Source: Wocania_A spongiicola (lineage in GTDB: Bacteria > Bacteroidota > Bacteroidia > Flavobacteriales > Flavobacteriaceae). From it: a stretch of DNA of 64,000 nt. The stretch covers positions 496,001 to 560,000 of the forward strand of contig NZ_JAMFLZ010000003.1 in NCBI RefSeq assembly GCF_023502325.1. Reading direction: 5' to 3'. Positions 8,067 through 17,686 of this stretch are shown here, one piece after another. Each line of letters starts with the position of its first letter. Within the stretch, counting starts at the first letter, position 1. Below the pieces are notes generated by a model. The model was not told the DNA's origin, ran no database searches, and worked only from the letters and a program-made list of their open reading frames with translations. The position numbers were made by a program, and so were the translations under genes.

Positions 8067-8930
8067 ATGAAGCTTAAAAAAGGAAAAATCTTGGTTTTTG
8101 CTTTTGCTTTGATACTTTTTAATTGTTCAAACGAGAAAGCTATTGAAGAAAACAACTCTGGAATTGACCCAACAAAATACTACCAAGAATTAAACATTTC
8201 GTACGGAGAAGATAACGATCAAAAATTTGATTTGTATTTACCTGCAAATAGAACTGCAAGCACTAAAGTAATGGTTTTAGTGCATGGTGGCGGGTGGACC
8301 TCTGGTGACAAATCTGATATGAACCCGATAAAAGATTTATTACGGCAAGATTTTCCAGATTTAGCTATTGTAAATATTAACTACAGATTAGCAGATGATA
8401 ATAACAAACCCTACCCTATGCAAATTGATGATATCACAAGTATTATTAATTTTTTAAATGATAATAAAGTAAAATACTCCATTTCTAACACCTTAGGATT
8501 TATTGGTACAAGCGCTGGTGCACACTTATCTCTGCTTTGGAGTTATGCTTTTGACGCTAATAGTAATGTAAATATGGTTTGTAGCATTGTTGGCCCAACA
8601 AATTTTACAGACCCTGCATATTTAAGCAATACAAATCCTGCGTTACAAGGTTTACTCAATTTATATGGAGAAAATGCAACAACTTCTTTTTTAGAAGAAG
8701 TTAGCCCTTATCATCAAGCTAAAACCAACTCGCCTCCAACCATTCTGTTTTATGGTGGGAAAGATCCATTAATTCCAACAACGCAAGGAACAGATATGCG
8801 AGACAAACTCCAAGACCTAGGAGTTGTTAATGAATTTACACTTTACCCTAATGCTGGACACGGTTGGATTGGTATAGAATTGCTAGATACGTGGCAAAAA
8901 CTTAAAGTTTTCACAAATAACCATTTATAG
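8067..8930 (+). CDS. Alpha/beta-hydrolase lipoprotein (esterase-like)
   Basis: A secreted esterase or lipase-like enzyme of 287 residues. The signal MKLKKGKILVFAFALILFNC ends at Cys20, a flavobacterial type lipoprotein cleavage site. LVHGGGWTSGDKSD (71-84) is the oxyanion-hole HGGG motif of the hormone-sensitive-lipase and BD-FAE groups. GTSAG has nucleophile Ser149. GGKDPLIP near 230 supplies the acid, and NAGHGW near 263 supplies the histidine. The triad is therefore complete. Substrate unknown; the HGGGW type often cleaves acyl or feruloyl esters. It is followed by the two-gene unit at 8974. Confidence 0.88.
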   Translation: MKLKKGKILVFAFALILFNCSNEKAIEENNSGIDPTKYYQELNISYGEDNDQKFDLYLPANRTASTKVMVLVHGGGWTSGDKSDMNPIKDLLRQDFPDLAIVNINYRLADDNNKPYPMQIDDITSIINFLNDNKVKYSISNTLGFIGTSAGAHLSLLWSYAFDANSNVNMVCSIVGPTNFTDPAYLSNTNPALQGLLNLYGENATTSFLEEVSPYHQAKTNSPPTILFYGGKDPLIPTTQGTDMRDKLQDLGVVNEFTLYPNAGHGWIGIELLDTWQKLKVFTNNHL

Positions 8931-8973
8931 TATAAATTTTGTAACATTTTGTATTTATTTTAGTCTTAGTAAT

Positions 8974-9939
8974 ATGCCTAGGTTTCTTTTTTATATAATA
9001 GTTTTTACTCTTAATATTCACTTGGTTTATGCAACTAGTGATATTAAAAAATCTATTCTCTTTCCTGAAGCCGAAATTATAAATGAATATACTAGCAGAA
9101 TCCCATTTAAATTAATCGATCATTTAATTGTAGTTGAAGCTGAATTATTAAATAAAAAAGGCAATTTTATTATTGATACAGGATCAGAAACTTTAATACT
9201 AAATAGCGGGCATTTCCCAAATATGTACGCAAATAATACTAAATACAAAGAGACTTCAGGAGTTTTGCAGGCCATTGATTACTCATACGAAAAGCATGTA
9301 AAGGAATTTGTATTGCAAAATTTTAGATTAGAAAACAAAAGCTCAGACGTTATAGACTTGTCTCATATTGAAAACAGCAAAAAAATAAAGCTTCTGGGTA
9401 TTATAGGCTACAACATATTAAAAGATTATGAAATTTTTATAGATATGCATCTAAATCAGATAACTTTAACTAAAGTAGACGCTTTAGGAAACAAGTTAGA
9501 CAAGCACGTATATCTTGAAAAAATTGTTGATAGCATAGATTTTAAACTTAAAAAACACACCATTGTTTTAAATAGTACTATAAACAATCAAAAGCTTAAA
9601 TTTGGGCTTGATACTGCTGCTGAATTTAACCAAATAAGCAAAAACGTTAACAAAAAGGTGTTAAAATATTTTATACCAAAAAAGCGATTAAAATTAATTG
9701 GTGCTAGTAATAAAAAAATTGAAGTTTTGGCAGGGAAATTGCATCGCGTTAAATTAAATGAAACTATTTATTTTGGTCCTATGCTTACCGTTTTAACAAA
9801 CTTAAATAAAATGAACGAAGCTTTTGGTACCGATTTAGATGGTATTTTTGGTTATGAATTTTTTGCGCAAAAAAGAACCATTATAAATTATCAAAAAGAA
9901 ACTTTGTACTTTGTAGATTACCCATTAAGAAGACAGTGA
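8974..9939 (+). CDS. Secreted retropepsin-like aspartic protease homologue
   Basis: 321 residues with an N-terminal signal (MPRFLFYIIVFTLNIHLVYA). The first half has FIIDTGSETLIL with the aspartic-protease triad Asp68-Thr69-Gly70 and a downstream LLGIIGYNILKDY hydrophobic-glycine loop. A second, similar half begins at KFGLDTAAEFNQIS, where the triad reads Asp213-Thr214-Ala215, and ends with LDGIFGYEFFAQKR. This internal duplication resembles the two-lobed pepsin arrangement, or two fused retropepsin units. Activity of the second half is doubtful. The stop overlaps the GTG start of the CBM48 gene, so the two are one transcription unit. Confidence 0.78.
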   Translation: MPRFLFYIIVFTLNIHLVYATSDIKKSILFPEAEIINEYTSRIPFKLIDHLIVVEAELLNKKGNFIIDTGSETLILNSGHFPNMYANNTKYKETSGVLQAIDYSYEKHVKEFVLQNFRLENKSSDVIDLSHIENSKKIKLLGIIGYNILKDYEIFIDMHLNQITLTKVDALGNKLDKHVYLEKIVDSIDFKLKKHTIVLNSTINNQKLKFGLDTAAEFNQISKNVNKKVLKYFIPKKRLKLIGASNKKIEVLAGKLHRVKLNETIYFGPMLTVLTNLNKMNEAFGTDLDGIFGYEFFAQKRTIINYQKETLYFVDYPLRRQ

Positions 9940-10904
9940 AATATTTATTAAAACATATAACCATTATAGTTTTTGCTTTTATAAGCTTAAATTCTTATGC
10001 TCAAAAAGATGATTTTAAGGGCTATAGAATTGAAGGTGATACCATTGTGTTTTCTTTTGACAAAAATGATTATACGAAAGCTACTCACGATTTTGATGGG
10101 GACAAGTATGATTTTGATGATTTTGATATTGAAAATGTTGTTGTCTCTGGTGAGTTTAACAATTGGTCTAAAAACAAATGGTATATGACTAAGGTTGGAG
10201 TTGACAGATACGAACTCAAAAAAAGCATTCATGATTTTACCGATGAATTTTCTTGGGAATTTAAGTTTGTAATCAATAATTCCTTTTGGGCAGAGCCATC
10301 AAAAAAAGATGGTAATATTGCAAAGGCCAAAAAAAATGGGAGAAAGTTACATGGTGTATATAATTTAAAAATGTATTTAGCACACCCTAACGAGAAGGGT
10401 AATGCGCATTTTAAATTAAAAGGATTTACTGATGCCAAAAGAGTTATTGTTGCTGGCTCTTTTAATAAATGGAATGAGAATCTATTTAAAATGGAGAAGA
10501 TAGACGATGGTTGGGAACTCACATTGAAAATAAAACCTGGAGTTTACGAATATCGTTTTATTGTAGATGGCAAATGGATGGAAGACCCTAACAATATTCA
10601 TAAAGTAAAGAATGAATTTAAGGAATATAATTCATTAATAGACATTAAGGAATATACAGCATTTAAACTTAGAGGATACACTAATGCTAAAAAAGTAGTC
10701 CTTACTGGCACATTTAATAATTGGAATGAGCATGACTATGTGATGCGCAAAATGGATTACGGCTGGAAATATGTTATTCCACTTTCTGGAGGCAAACACC
10801 ACTATAAGTTTATAGTAGATGGGACGTGGGTTTTAGACCCACATAACTCTGTAAAAGAATATGATAACAATGGGCATGTTAATTCAGTTTGTATGATTAA
10901 ATAA
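9936..10904 (+). CDS. Secreted protein with three CBM48/AMPK-type glycogen-binding repeats
   Basis: 322 residues starting at a GTG that overlaps the previous stop (GTGA). The signal peptide ends near SYAQ. Three repeats of the glycogen-binding fold follow, each with the core V-x-G-x-F-N-x-W: VVVSGEFNNWSKNKW, VIVAGSFNKWNENLF and VVLTGTFNNWNEHDY. The second and third repeats are completed by YEYRFIVDGKWMEDP and HHYKFIVDGTWVLDP. No catalytic domain is present, so it is a carbohydrate-binding or scaffold protein in the periplasm or outer membrane. Its pairing with an aspartic-protease homologue is unexplained. Confidence 0.85.
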   Translation: MKYLLKHITIIVFAFISLNSYAQKDDFKGYRIEGDTIVFSFDKNDYTKATHDFDGDKYDFDDFDIENVVVSGEFNNWSKNKWYMTKVGVDRYELKKSIHDFTDEFSWEFKFVINNSFWAEPSKKDGNIAKAKKNGRKLHGVYNLKMYLAHPNEKGNAHFKLKGFTDAKRVIVAGSFNKWNENLFKMEKIDDGWELTLKIKPGVYEYRFIVDGKWMEDPNNIHKVKNEFKEYNSLIDIKEYTAFKLRGYTNAKKVVLTGTFNNWNEHDYVMRKMDYGWKYVIPLSGGKHHYKFIVDGTWVLDPHNSVKEYDNNGHVNSVCMIK

Positions 10905-10910
10905 GAAACA

Positions 10911-13241
10911 CTACCCAACAACCTCCAACTTAGCAAAACGCAATAATAACTTTTTAACGCCACCGTGCTGAAAATTAATTTCAGCCTTAATGTCTGCTCC
11001 TGCACCTTCAATTTTCATTACTTCTCCAGTACCAAATCTAATATGCTTTACAATATTTCCTACTACCAATTTACTGTCAAATAAATTAGTATTACCACCT
11101 GTTTTAGCAACTGGTTTTAAATTTTTTGGTGTAGTAACTTTAAACTTCTCTGGAGATTTCTTTGTGCCACTCTTTTTCAATACTGGTTGTTTTGCAGGCT
11201 TGTATCTAATTTTATTAGGTTCAACATCGCCAAAAATATCGGCATCAAGCATTGGGTTAAATCGGCGTTCTTCAATAGGTGTAACAATATCTAAATACTG
11301 TTCATCAATTTCTTCAATAAAACGACTAGGCTCGGAATCAATTAATTTCCCCCAGCGGTATCTCGATAATGCATAGGTTAAATAAGCCTGCTTTTCAGCT
11401 CGGGTCAAAGCCACGTAAAACAAGCGTCGCTCCTCCTCTAGCTCGCTACGCGTATTCATACTCATAGCACTTGGAAATAAATCTTCTTCTAAACCAACAA
11501 TAAAAACATACGGAAACTCCAATCCTTTTGCCAAATGTATAGTCATTAACGCCACATGATCTGCATCACCCTTATCAGCATCCAAATCTGTTGCCAAAGC
11601 TACATCTTCTAAAAACTCTGCTAAAGAGCCAGTAGTATCGGCAATTTCTTTTTGTCCTTCAACAAAATCTTTCATACCGTTTAAAAGCTCCTCGATATTT
11701 TCCATTCTGGTAACACCTTCAGGTGTTCCATCTTTATTAAACTCTCTTATTAAACCACTGGTTCTGGTAACATGTTCTGCCAATTCAAAAACATCGGCAG
11801 TTTGATTTAATACTTGGAAACTCTCTATAAGAGTTACAAAATTTTGAAGTTTTGTTTTTGTGCCCGAATTAACTTTTACATCCGTTTTATCAATATGTTT
11901 CATTACTTCAAAAATGGTTCGGTTATAACCATTTGCAGAAACAATTAACTTATCAACAGTAGTTTGCCCAATTCCTCGTGGTGGGAAATTAATAACACGT
12001 TTTAAAGCTTCTTCATCAGCAGGGTTTATAATGAGTCGTAAATACGACAACACATCTTTTATTTCTTTGCGCTGATAAAATGAAAGCCCTCCATAAATTC
12101 GATATTTAATATCGCGTTTTCTTAATGCATCTTCAATAGCACGCGACTGTGCATTGGTTCTATATAAAATAGCAAAATCACTGTTCTTTAGTTGGTGATT
12201 CATTTTGCTTTCCCAAATAGTACTTGCTACATATCTCCCTTCATCACCGTCAGTTAACGACCTATTTACTTTTATTTTATCTCCTTCATCATTTGCAGTC
12301 CAAACAATTTTATCAAGTTTCGTTTGGTTTTTATCGATGATTGAATTTGCCGCATTTACAATGTTTTTAGTAGAACGATAATTTTGCTCTAATCGAAATA
12401 CTTTTACATCATCGTAATCTTTCTGAAAATTTAATATATTATTAATATTTGCTCCACGGAAAGCATAAATACTTTGCGCATCATCACCTACCACGCAAAT
12501 ATTTTGAAACTTATCAGACAAGGCTCTCACAATTAAATATTGCGAATGATTTGTATCTTGATACTCATCAACTAAAATATATTTAAAGCGGTTTTGATAT
12601 TTTGCTAAAACTTCAGGAAAACGTGTTAATAACTCATTAGTTTTCAATAATAAATCATCAAAATCCATAGCGCCAGCTTTAAAACAACGCTCCACATATT
12701 CTTTATAAATATCTCCCATTCGCGGTCTGCGTGCCATTGCATCAGCTTCTTTTAACTCTGGGTTTTGAAAATATGCACGTACAGTAATCAAGCTGTTTTT
12801 GTAGGAGGAAATTCTAGAACGTACTTGCTTATATTTATAAATATCTTTATCAAGACTCATCTCTTTAATAATAGATGCAATCAATCTATCAGAATCCTGT
12901 GTATCATAAATTGTAAAATTACTAGGGTAACCTAATCTATCAGCTTCAATTCGTAAAATTTTAGCAAAAACCGAGTGAAACGTACCCATCCATAAATTCT
13001 TCGCTTCACTAGCACCAACAATAGTTGCAATACGCTCTTTCATTTCTCGCGCCGCTTTGTTGGTAAATGTTAGCGATAATATATTAAAAGGATCAATTCC
13101 TTTACTCATCATATAAGCGATACGATATGTGAGCACACGTGTTTTTCCTGAACCTGCGCCAGCAATAACAATCATAGGCCCATCAATTTGTATTGTAGGC
13201 TCTAATTGTGCATCATTTAACTGACTTAAATACTTCTCCAA
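10911..13241 (-). CDS. uvrD: UvrD/PcrA-type superfamily 1 DNA helicase
   Basis: A 776-residue 3'-5' DNA helicase for repair and replication restart. The Walker A GAGSGKT (28-34), LVDEYQDTN, VVGDDAQSIYAFRGA, LEQNYRST and a complete C-terminal LMTIHLAKGLEFPYV motif are visible. A C-terminal Tudor-like RNA-polymerase-binding module (VGNIVKHIRFGTGEVMKIEG) ends the protein, as in PcrA/UvrD. The only in-frame start is TTG at 13241; an ATG at 13252 lies in another frame. Its stop is six bases from the stop of the convergent CBM48 gene. Confidence 0.95.
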   Translation of the reverse strand: MEKYLSQLNDAQLEPTIQIDGPMIVIAGAGSGKTRVLTYRIAYMMSKGIDPFNILSLTFTNKAAREMKERIATIVGASEAKNLWMGTFHSVFAKILRIEADRLGYPSNFTIYDTQDSDRLIASIIKEMSLDKDIYKYKQVRSRISSYKNSLITVRAYFQNPELKEADAMARRPRMGDIYKEYVERCFKAGAMDFDDLLLKTNELLTRFPEVLAKYQNRFKYILVDEYQDTNHSQYLIVRALSDKFQNICVVGDDAQSIYAFRGANINNILNFQKDYDDVKVFRLEQNYRSTKNIVNAANSIIDKNQTKLDKIVWTANDEGDKIKVNRSLTDGDEGRYVASTIWESKMNHQLKNSDFAILYRTNAQSRAIEDALRKRDIKYRIYGGLSFYQRKEIKDVLSYLRLIINPADEEALKRVINFPPRGIGQTTVDKLIVSANGYNRTIFEVMKHIDKTDVKVNSGTKTKLQNFVTLIESFQVLNQTADVFELAEHVTRTSGLIREFNKDGTPEGVTRMENIEELLNGMKDFVEGQKEIADTTGSLAEFLEDVALATDLDADKGDADHVALMTIHLAKGLEFPYVFIVGLEEDLFPSAMSMNTRSELEEERRLFYVALTRAEKQAYLTYALSRYRWGKLIDSEPSRFIEEIDEQYLDIVTPIEERRFNPMLDADIFGDVEPNKIRYKPAKQPVLKKSGTKKSPEKFKVTTPKNLKPVAKTGGNTNLFDSKLVVGNIVKHIRFGTGEVMKIEGAGADIKAEINFQHGGVKKLLLRFAKLEVVG

Positions 13242-13393
13242 ATCATTTTCATTTTAAGTTGTGAAAATAACCAATGTTATGCGTTTAATTAAGTGGAATT
13301 ATTAATAATTATAAACAATTAATCTCTGTATCATCTTTTATAAAAATTTGAATATCTTTAGCTTCATAAAAATAAACTCTTTTAATTTTTAGT

Positions 13394-14665
13394 ATGAAAT
13401 ACCTCTTCTTTTTTTTTATATGTTTAGGCATATCGAATACGTACTCGCAAGACAATTTAGAACAACAATTTATAGATATAGAAGAAAAAGTAATTGAATG
13501 GCGTAGACATTTTCATCAAAACCCAGAACTTTCAAACAGAGAATTCAAAACAGCAGAAACTATTGCTAAACATCTAAAAGACTTAGGATTAGAAGTTAAA
13601 ACAGGTGTCGCTCATACAGGTGTTGTTGCTATTTTAAGAGGGAAATCGCCAGGAAAAGTGATTGCTTTACGTGCTGATATTGATGCACTACCTGTAACAG
13701 AAAGGAATAATTTGCCTTTTAAGTCTGAAGTAAAAACGACATTTTTAAACACAGAAACAGGTGTGATGCATGCTTGCGGACACGATACTCACACAGCTAT
13801 TTTAATGGGTGTCGCAGAAATTCTAACTAAAAATAAAGACAAAATTAAAGGCACTGTAAAGTTTATTTTTCAGCCTGCTGAAGAAGGTCCTCTACCAGGA
13901 GAAGAAGGCGGGGCAAAATTAATGATTAAAGAAGGTGTTTTAGAAAACCCAAAAGTGGATGCTATTTTCGGGTTACATATACGTTCAAACTATGAGGTAG
14001 GTACCATTCACTATAAAAAAGGAGGTATTATGGCATCGGTTGAGCGTTTTGTAATTCATGTAAAAGGAAAGCAAACTCATGGAGGAAGGCCTTGGCAAGG
14101 TGTTGACCCTATCCTAATTTCTGCAAAAATTATTGACGGATTACAAACTATTATTAGCCGAGAATCTAAATTAGTTGATGAAGCTGCTGTTATTACCGTT
14201 GGTAAAATTACAGCTGGTACGCGTTTTAATATTATTCCTGAAAGTGCAGAACTTATAGGTACTGTACGAACTTTAGACCCTAAAATGAAAGCACATATTG
14301 AAAAGCGAATGACAGAAATGGTTACTACCCTAGCAAAAGCTTATGGAGGTGAAGCTACTATCAGTTTTCAAAATAACACAGCAATAACTTATAACGATTC
14401 CGATTTAGTTGATAAAATGTTACCTACTCTACAAAAAGTTGCTGGAGTAAATAATGTACACTTAAGAAAAGCAACTACTGGTGGTGAAGATTTTTCGTAT
14501 TTTCAAGAAATCATTCCTGGCTTTTATTTCTTCTTGGGAGGTATGACCCCAGGAAATAAAGAAGCATTTCCACATCATACCCCTGATTTTAAAATTGATG
14601 AAAGTGGCATGCTTTTAGGTGTAAAAACGTTAACAAATATTACTTTTGACTACTTAAATAATTAG
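13394..14665 (+). CDS. M20 family amidohydrolase, exported
   Basis: 423 residues with a signal peptide (MKYLFFFFICLGISNTYS, before QD). It is a zinc-dependent amidohydrolase of the hippurate/indole-acetyl-amino-acid hydrolase group (M20D). HFHQNPELSNREF, ALRADIDALPV, HACGHDTHT (Cys128, His130 region), the catalytic QPAEEGPLPG and the C-terminal HHTPDF are all present. It is predicted to hydrolyse N-acyl amino acids or related amides in the periplasm. It is followed after one base by the FMN glutamate-synthase-like gene, so both are probably in one operon. Confidence 0.92.
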   Translation: MKYLFFFFICLGISNTYSQDNLEQQFIDIEEKVIEWRRHFHQNPELSNREFKTAETIAKHLKDLGLEVKTGVAHTGVVAILRGKSPGKVIALRADIDALPVTERNNLPFKSEVKTTFLNTETGVMHACGHDTHTAILMGVAEILTKNKDKIKGTVKFIFQPAEEGPLPGEEGGAKLMIKEGVLENPKVDAIFGLHIRSNYEVGTIHYKKGGIMASVERFVIHVKGKQTHGGRPWQGVDPILISAKIIDGLQTIISRESKLVDEAAVITVGKITAGTRFNIIPESAELIGTVRTLDPKMKAHIEKRMTEMVTTLAKAYGGEATISFQNNTAITYNDSDLVDKMLPTLQKVAGVNNVHLRKATTGGEDFSYFQEIIPGFYFFLGGMTPGNKEAFPHHTPDFKIDESGMLLGVKTLTNITFDYLNN

Positions 14666-14666
14666 A

Positions 14667-16244
14667 ATGGATTCTGTATTAGATTTTTTATCAAACATAG
14701 CTTGGTGGGGTTGGATTTTAATTGGGTTGTTTTTAGTAGCAATTCGCGATATATTCTTTCAAAAAAAGCACACCATAAGCCACAATTACCCGATTGTTGG
14801 TCATTTACGCTATTTATTTGAAAGCATCGGCCCTGAAATGCGTCAATACTTTGTTGCAAATAACAGAGAAGAATTGCCTTTTAACCGTATAGAAAGAGGA
14901 TGGATTTATGCATCAGCTAAAAAGGAGAACAATTACGAAGGTTTTGGTACAGATAGAGACATTTATGAGCATCAACATATTTTTATTAATAATGCAATGA
15001 TGCCGTTTAAAATAGATAAAAACCATCCTAACAAGTTAGATAAAACCTTTTTACCATGTGCGAAAGTTATGGGTGAATTTAACAAAAGGAAACGACCATA
15101 TCGTCCAGCATCAGTTATAAACGTGTCGGCGATGAGTTTTGGCTCTCTTTCAGCAAAAGCGGTAGAATCTTTGAACAAAGGTGTTAAAATTGCAGGAGCT
15201 TATCATAATACTGGAGAAGGTGGATTGTCGCCTTATCACAGCAATGGCGGCGATGTAGTTTTTCATTTTGGAACAGGCTATTTTGGGGTGCGTGCAAAAG
15301 ATGGTGGTTTTTCTATGGAAAAAATGATAAAAATGGTTGATGACAACCCATTTATCCGTGCTATAGAAGTAAAACTATCACAAGGGGCAAAACCTGGAAA
15401 AGGAGGAGTTTTACCAGGAGCAAAAATAACCAAACAAATTGCAGAAATTAGAGGTGTAGAAATAGGCAAAGATGTATTATCTCCACCAAATCACAAAGCA
15501 TTTTCTAATGTGCCAGAGATGGTTGATTTTATAGAAAAAATTGCAGAAGCCACCGGATTGCCTGTTGGCATTAAAGCAGCCATAGGCAAACTAGAACAAT
15601 GGGAAGAACTCGCAGATATTATGCTAAAAACTGGTAAAGGTCCTGATTTTATTACAGTGGATGGTGGTGAAGGCGGAACTGGGGCAGCTCCACCAAGTTT
15701 TGCTGACCATGTTTCATTACCTTGGGTTTATGGGTTTAGCGACTTATATAAGCTATTTAAATACAAAGGATTATCTGAACGCATTGTATTTATTGGCAGT
15801 GGTAAATTAGGGTTTCCAGCGAAAGCAGCTATGGCATTTGCCATGGGTGCAGATTGTATTAATGTAGCAAGAGAAGCGATGATGAGCATTGGATGTATTC
15901 AAGCTCAAATATGTCATACTAACCGCTGCCCTAGCGGTGTGGCAACACAAAGCAAATGGTTACAAAACGGTATAGACCCTACTTTAAAATCTGAACGATT
16001 AGCACAATACTTTAAAACGTTTAGGAAAGAATTAGTGGAAATTACTCATGCTGCAGGATATGAACACCCTTGTCAATTTAAAATGAGTGATATAGAAATT
16101 AATGTTGATGATCATAACATATCCAAAGAATTGAATAGAACTTATATGTATGAGAAATCTCATGTCCCATTTACTAACATGCAAACTTTAAAAGATTGTT
16201 TATATTTGGGCGGACAATTAGAACCTTCTCCTCAAACCAATTAA
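14667..16244 (+). CDS. FMN-binding glutamate-synthase-like protein, membrane anchored
   Basis: 525 residues with an N-terminal membrane helix (residues 12-28, WWGWILIGLFLVAI) and a large FMN-binding TIM barrel of the glutamate synthase type. VSAMSFGSLSAKAVESLN, TVDGGEGGTGAAP and the cysteine cluster GCIQAQICHTNRCPSGVATQ (C-x5-C-x4-C, a 3Fe-4S site) are visible. The glutamine amidotransferase domain is missing, so it is not a full GltB. The family is annotated as FMN-binding glutamate synthase family protein; its physiological substrate is unknown. It is six bases upstream of the small anchored protein at 16251. Confidence 0.9.
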   Translation: MDSVLDFLSNIAWWGWILIGLFLVAIRDIFFQKKHTISHNYPIVGHLRYLFESIGPEMRQYFVANNREELPFNRIERGWIYASAKKENNYEGFGTDRDIYEHQHIFINNAMMPFKIDKNHPNKLDKTFLPCAKVMGEFNKRKRPYRPASVINVSAMSFGSLSAKAVESLNKGVKIAGAYHNTGEGGLSPYHSNGGDVVFHFGTGYFGVRAKDGGFSMEKMIKMVDDNPFIRAIEVKLSQGAKPGKGGVLPGAKITKQIAEIRGVEIGKDVLSPPNHKAFSNVPEMVDFIEKIAEATGLPVGIKAAIGKLEQWEELADIMLKTGKGPDFITVDGGEGGTGAAPPSFADHVSLPWVYGFSDLYKLFKYKGLSERIVFIGSGKLGFPAKAAMAFAMGADCINVAREAMMSIGCIQAQICHTNRCPSGVATQSKWLQNGIDPTLKSERLAQYFKTFRKELVEITHAAGYEHPCQFKMSDIEINVDDHNISKELNRTYMYEKSHVPFTNMQTLKDCLYLGGQLEPSPQTN

Positions 16245-16250
16245 AAAACC

Positions 16251-16772
16251 ATGGACGCAGAAAGAATTATTGATTTACTTTTATTCGCAATCCCCTCATT
16301 AATTGTTGGAATTATTGCATACTATTTTTTTAAAGAACATACAAAAAACGAAGATGGCAGAAGACGCTATTTATTAAAAAAGGATTTACAAGTTTCATCA
16401 ATGCCATTGCGTCTTCAAGCTTATGAAAGACTTGCATTGTTTTTAGAAAGAATCTCTCCAAACAAATTAATGATTAGAGTTTCTCCAATATCCTCAAATA
16501 AAGATGATTATGAACGATTACTTATACAAAATATTGAACAAGAAATGGAACATAATTTATCGCAACAAATATATGTTAGCGAAAAATGTTGGAGCATTAT
16601 ATCTGCCGCAAAAAGCGCCACTATTCAATTGATAAGAAAAGCCAGTTTACTAGAAAAAACGGATACTGCCGATAAACTTAGAGAAGTAGTTTTAACCGAA
16701 ATGATGGAACGCAGAGCTCCTAGCGACGCTGCCTTATCCTTTATAAAAGAGGAGATTTCAGATTTATGGTAA
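16251..16772 (+). CDS. Conserved membrane-anchored protein, function unknown
   Basis: A 173-residue protein with one N-terminal TM helix (LLLFAIPSLIVGIIAYYFF) and a helical cytoplasmic part rich in charged residues. The segment MPLRLQAYERLALFLERISP and the C-terminal MMERRAPSDAALSFIKEEI are recognisable as a conserved Bacteroidota family without assigned function. It is six bases after the FMN protein, and its stop is two bases from the convergent patatin stop. The tight spacing suggests it works with the upstream oxidoreductase, but that is inference. Confidence 0.7.
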   Translation: MDAERIIDLLLFAIPSLIVGIIAYYFFKEHTKNEDGRRRYLLKKDLQVSSMPLRLQAYERLALFLERISPNKLMIRVSPISSNKDDYERLLIQNIEQEMEHNLSQQIYVSEKCWSIISAAKSATIQLIRKASLLEKTDTADKLREVVLTEMMERRAPSDAALSFIKEEISDLW

Positions 16773-16774
16773 AA

Positions 16775-17686
16775 TCAATCTATCCTTAACTCGTTCGAGC
16801 GCGCTTCTAAACACTTTTGTTTTGCATAATAATATCCTTGTTGCCACCAAGTAGTCATTAGTTTTTTATTAAAAATTAATGAGTTTTCTGTAAGCTTTGA
16901 CGGCGTATAGTATAAATTAAGTTTTACATTTTTATTTTTTGCAGCTAATTTTCCAATGGTAACATCACTTCTTTCTACTTGATCTAATAAATGAGAAAAC
17001 AAATTAATCATAAGAGAAAACGGATTTTTCCCTAACACTTTATTATACTGCATATTTTCAGATTCCAAAATCACAGCATCTACCTCAGTAGCTCCTCTTA
17101 AAATTGCTTCCCGTATAGGTACAACACATCCTAAACCTCCGTCAGCATACTCAAAACCATTCTTTTTCACCAAAGACATAAAAGGAATGTAATTACAAGA
17201 AATCCAAATCCAGTCACAAAATTCATCATAACTAAATTCTTTTATTGACTTATACTCTACTCGATTTTTAGAAAGATTAGAAACTGTAACTACTACATCA
17301 TCTTTAGTTTCTTTAATTAAATTATATTCTTCAAAAGTGAAATACTTTTTTATATGACGTCTAAGCGCTTTACTTTCACCAAAAGTACGCTTCATTTTAA
17401 TAAACTGCCATAGTGTATTTACAAAATCAATAGAAACAAATTCTCTATTTCCTTTTTTACGCAAAACAAATGGGTTAACACTAAAAATATTATGTTGACT
17501 AACATTAGTAAACACCTGATGAATTTTATCAATCTTTCCGGCTGCTAAATGAGGAACAAGCAAACTACCTGTTGATGTACCTAAAAACATATCATAATCC
17601 ACACCTTCTTCTTGCATAAGGTATTGCGCCACACCTCCTGCGTATGCCCCCTTACTACCTCCTCCTGAAATTACTAATGCTCTCAT
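16775..17686 (-). CDS. Patatin-like phospholipase
   Basis: A 303-residue Ser-Asp lipid acyl hydrolase. GGGSKGAYAGG (8-18) forms the oxyanion hole, GTSTG (36-40) holds nucleophile Ser38, and ADGG (Asp182) completes the dyad. No signal peptide is visible, so it is probably cytoplasmic or peripheral, like RssA-type patatins. The start overlaps the stop of the M1 peptidase gene by four bases (17683-17686), so the two are translationally coupled. Confidence 0.92.
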   Translation of the reverse strand: MRALVISGGGSKGAYAGGVAQYLMQEEGVDYDMFLGTSTGSLLVPHLAAGKIDKIHQVFTNVSQHNIFSVNPFVLRKKGNREFVSIDFVNTLWQFIKMKRTFGESKALRRHIKKYFTFEEYNLIKETKDDVVVTVSNLSKNRVEYKSIKEFSYDEFCDWIWISCNYIPFMSLVKKNGFEYADGGLGCVVPIREAILRGATEVDAVILESENMQYNKVLGKNPFSLMINLFSHLLDQVERSDVTIGKLAAKNKNVKLNLYYTPSKLTENSLIFNKKLMTTWWQQGYYYAKQKCLEARSNELRID

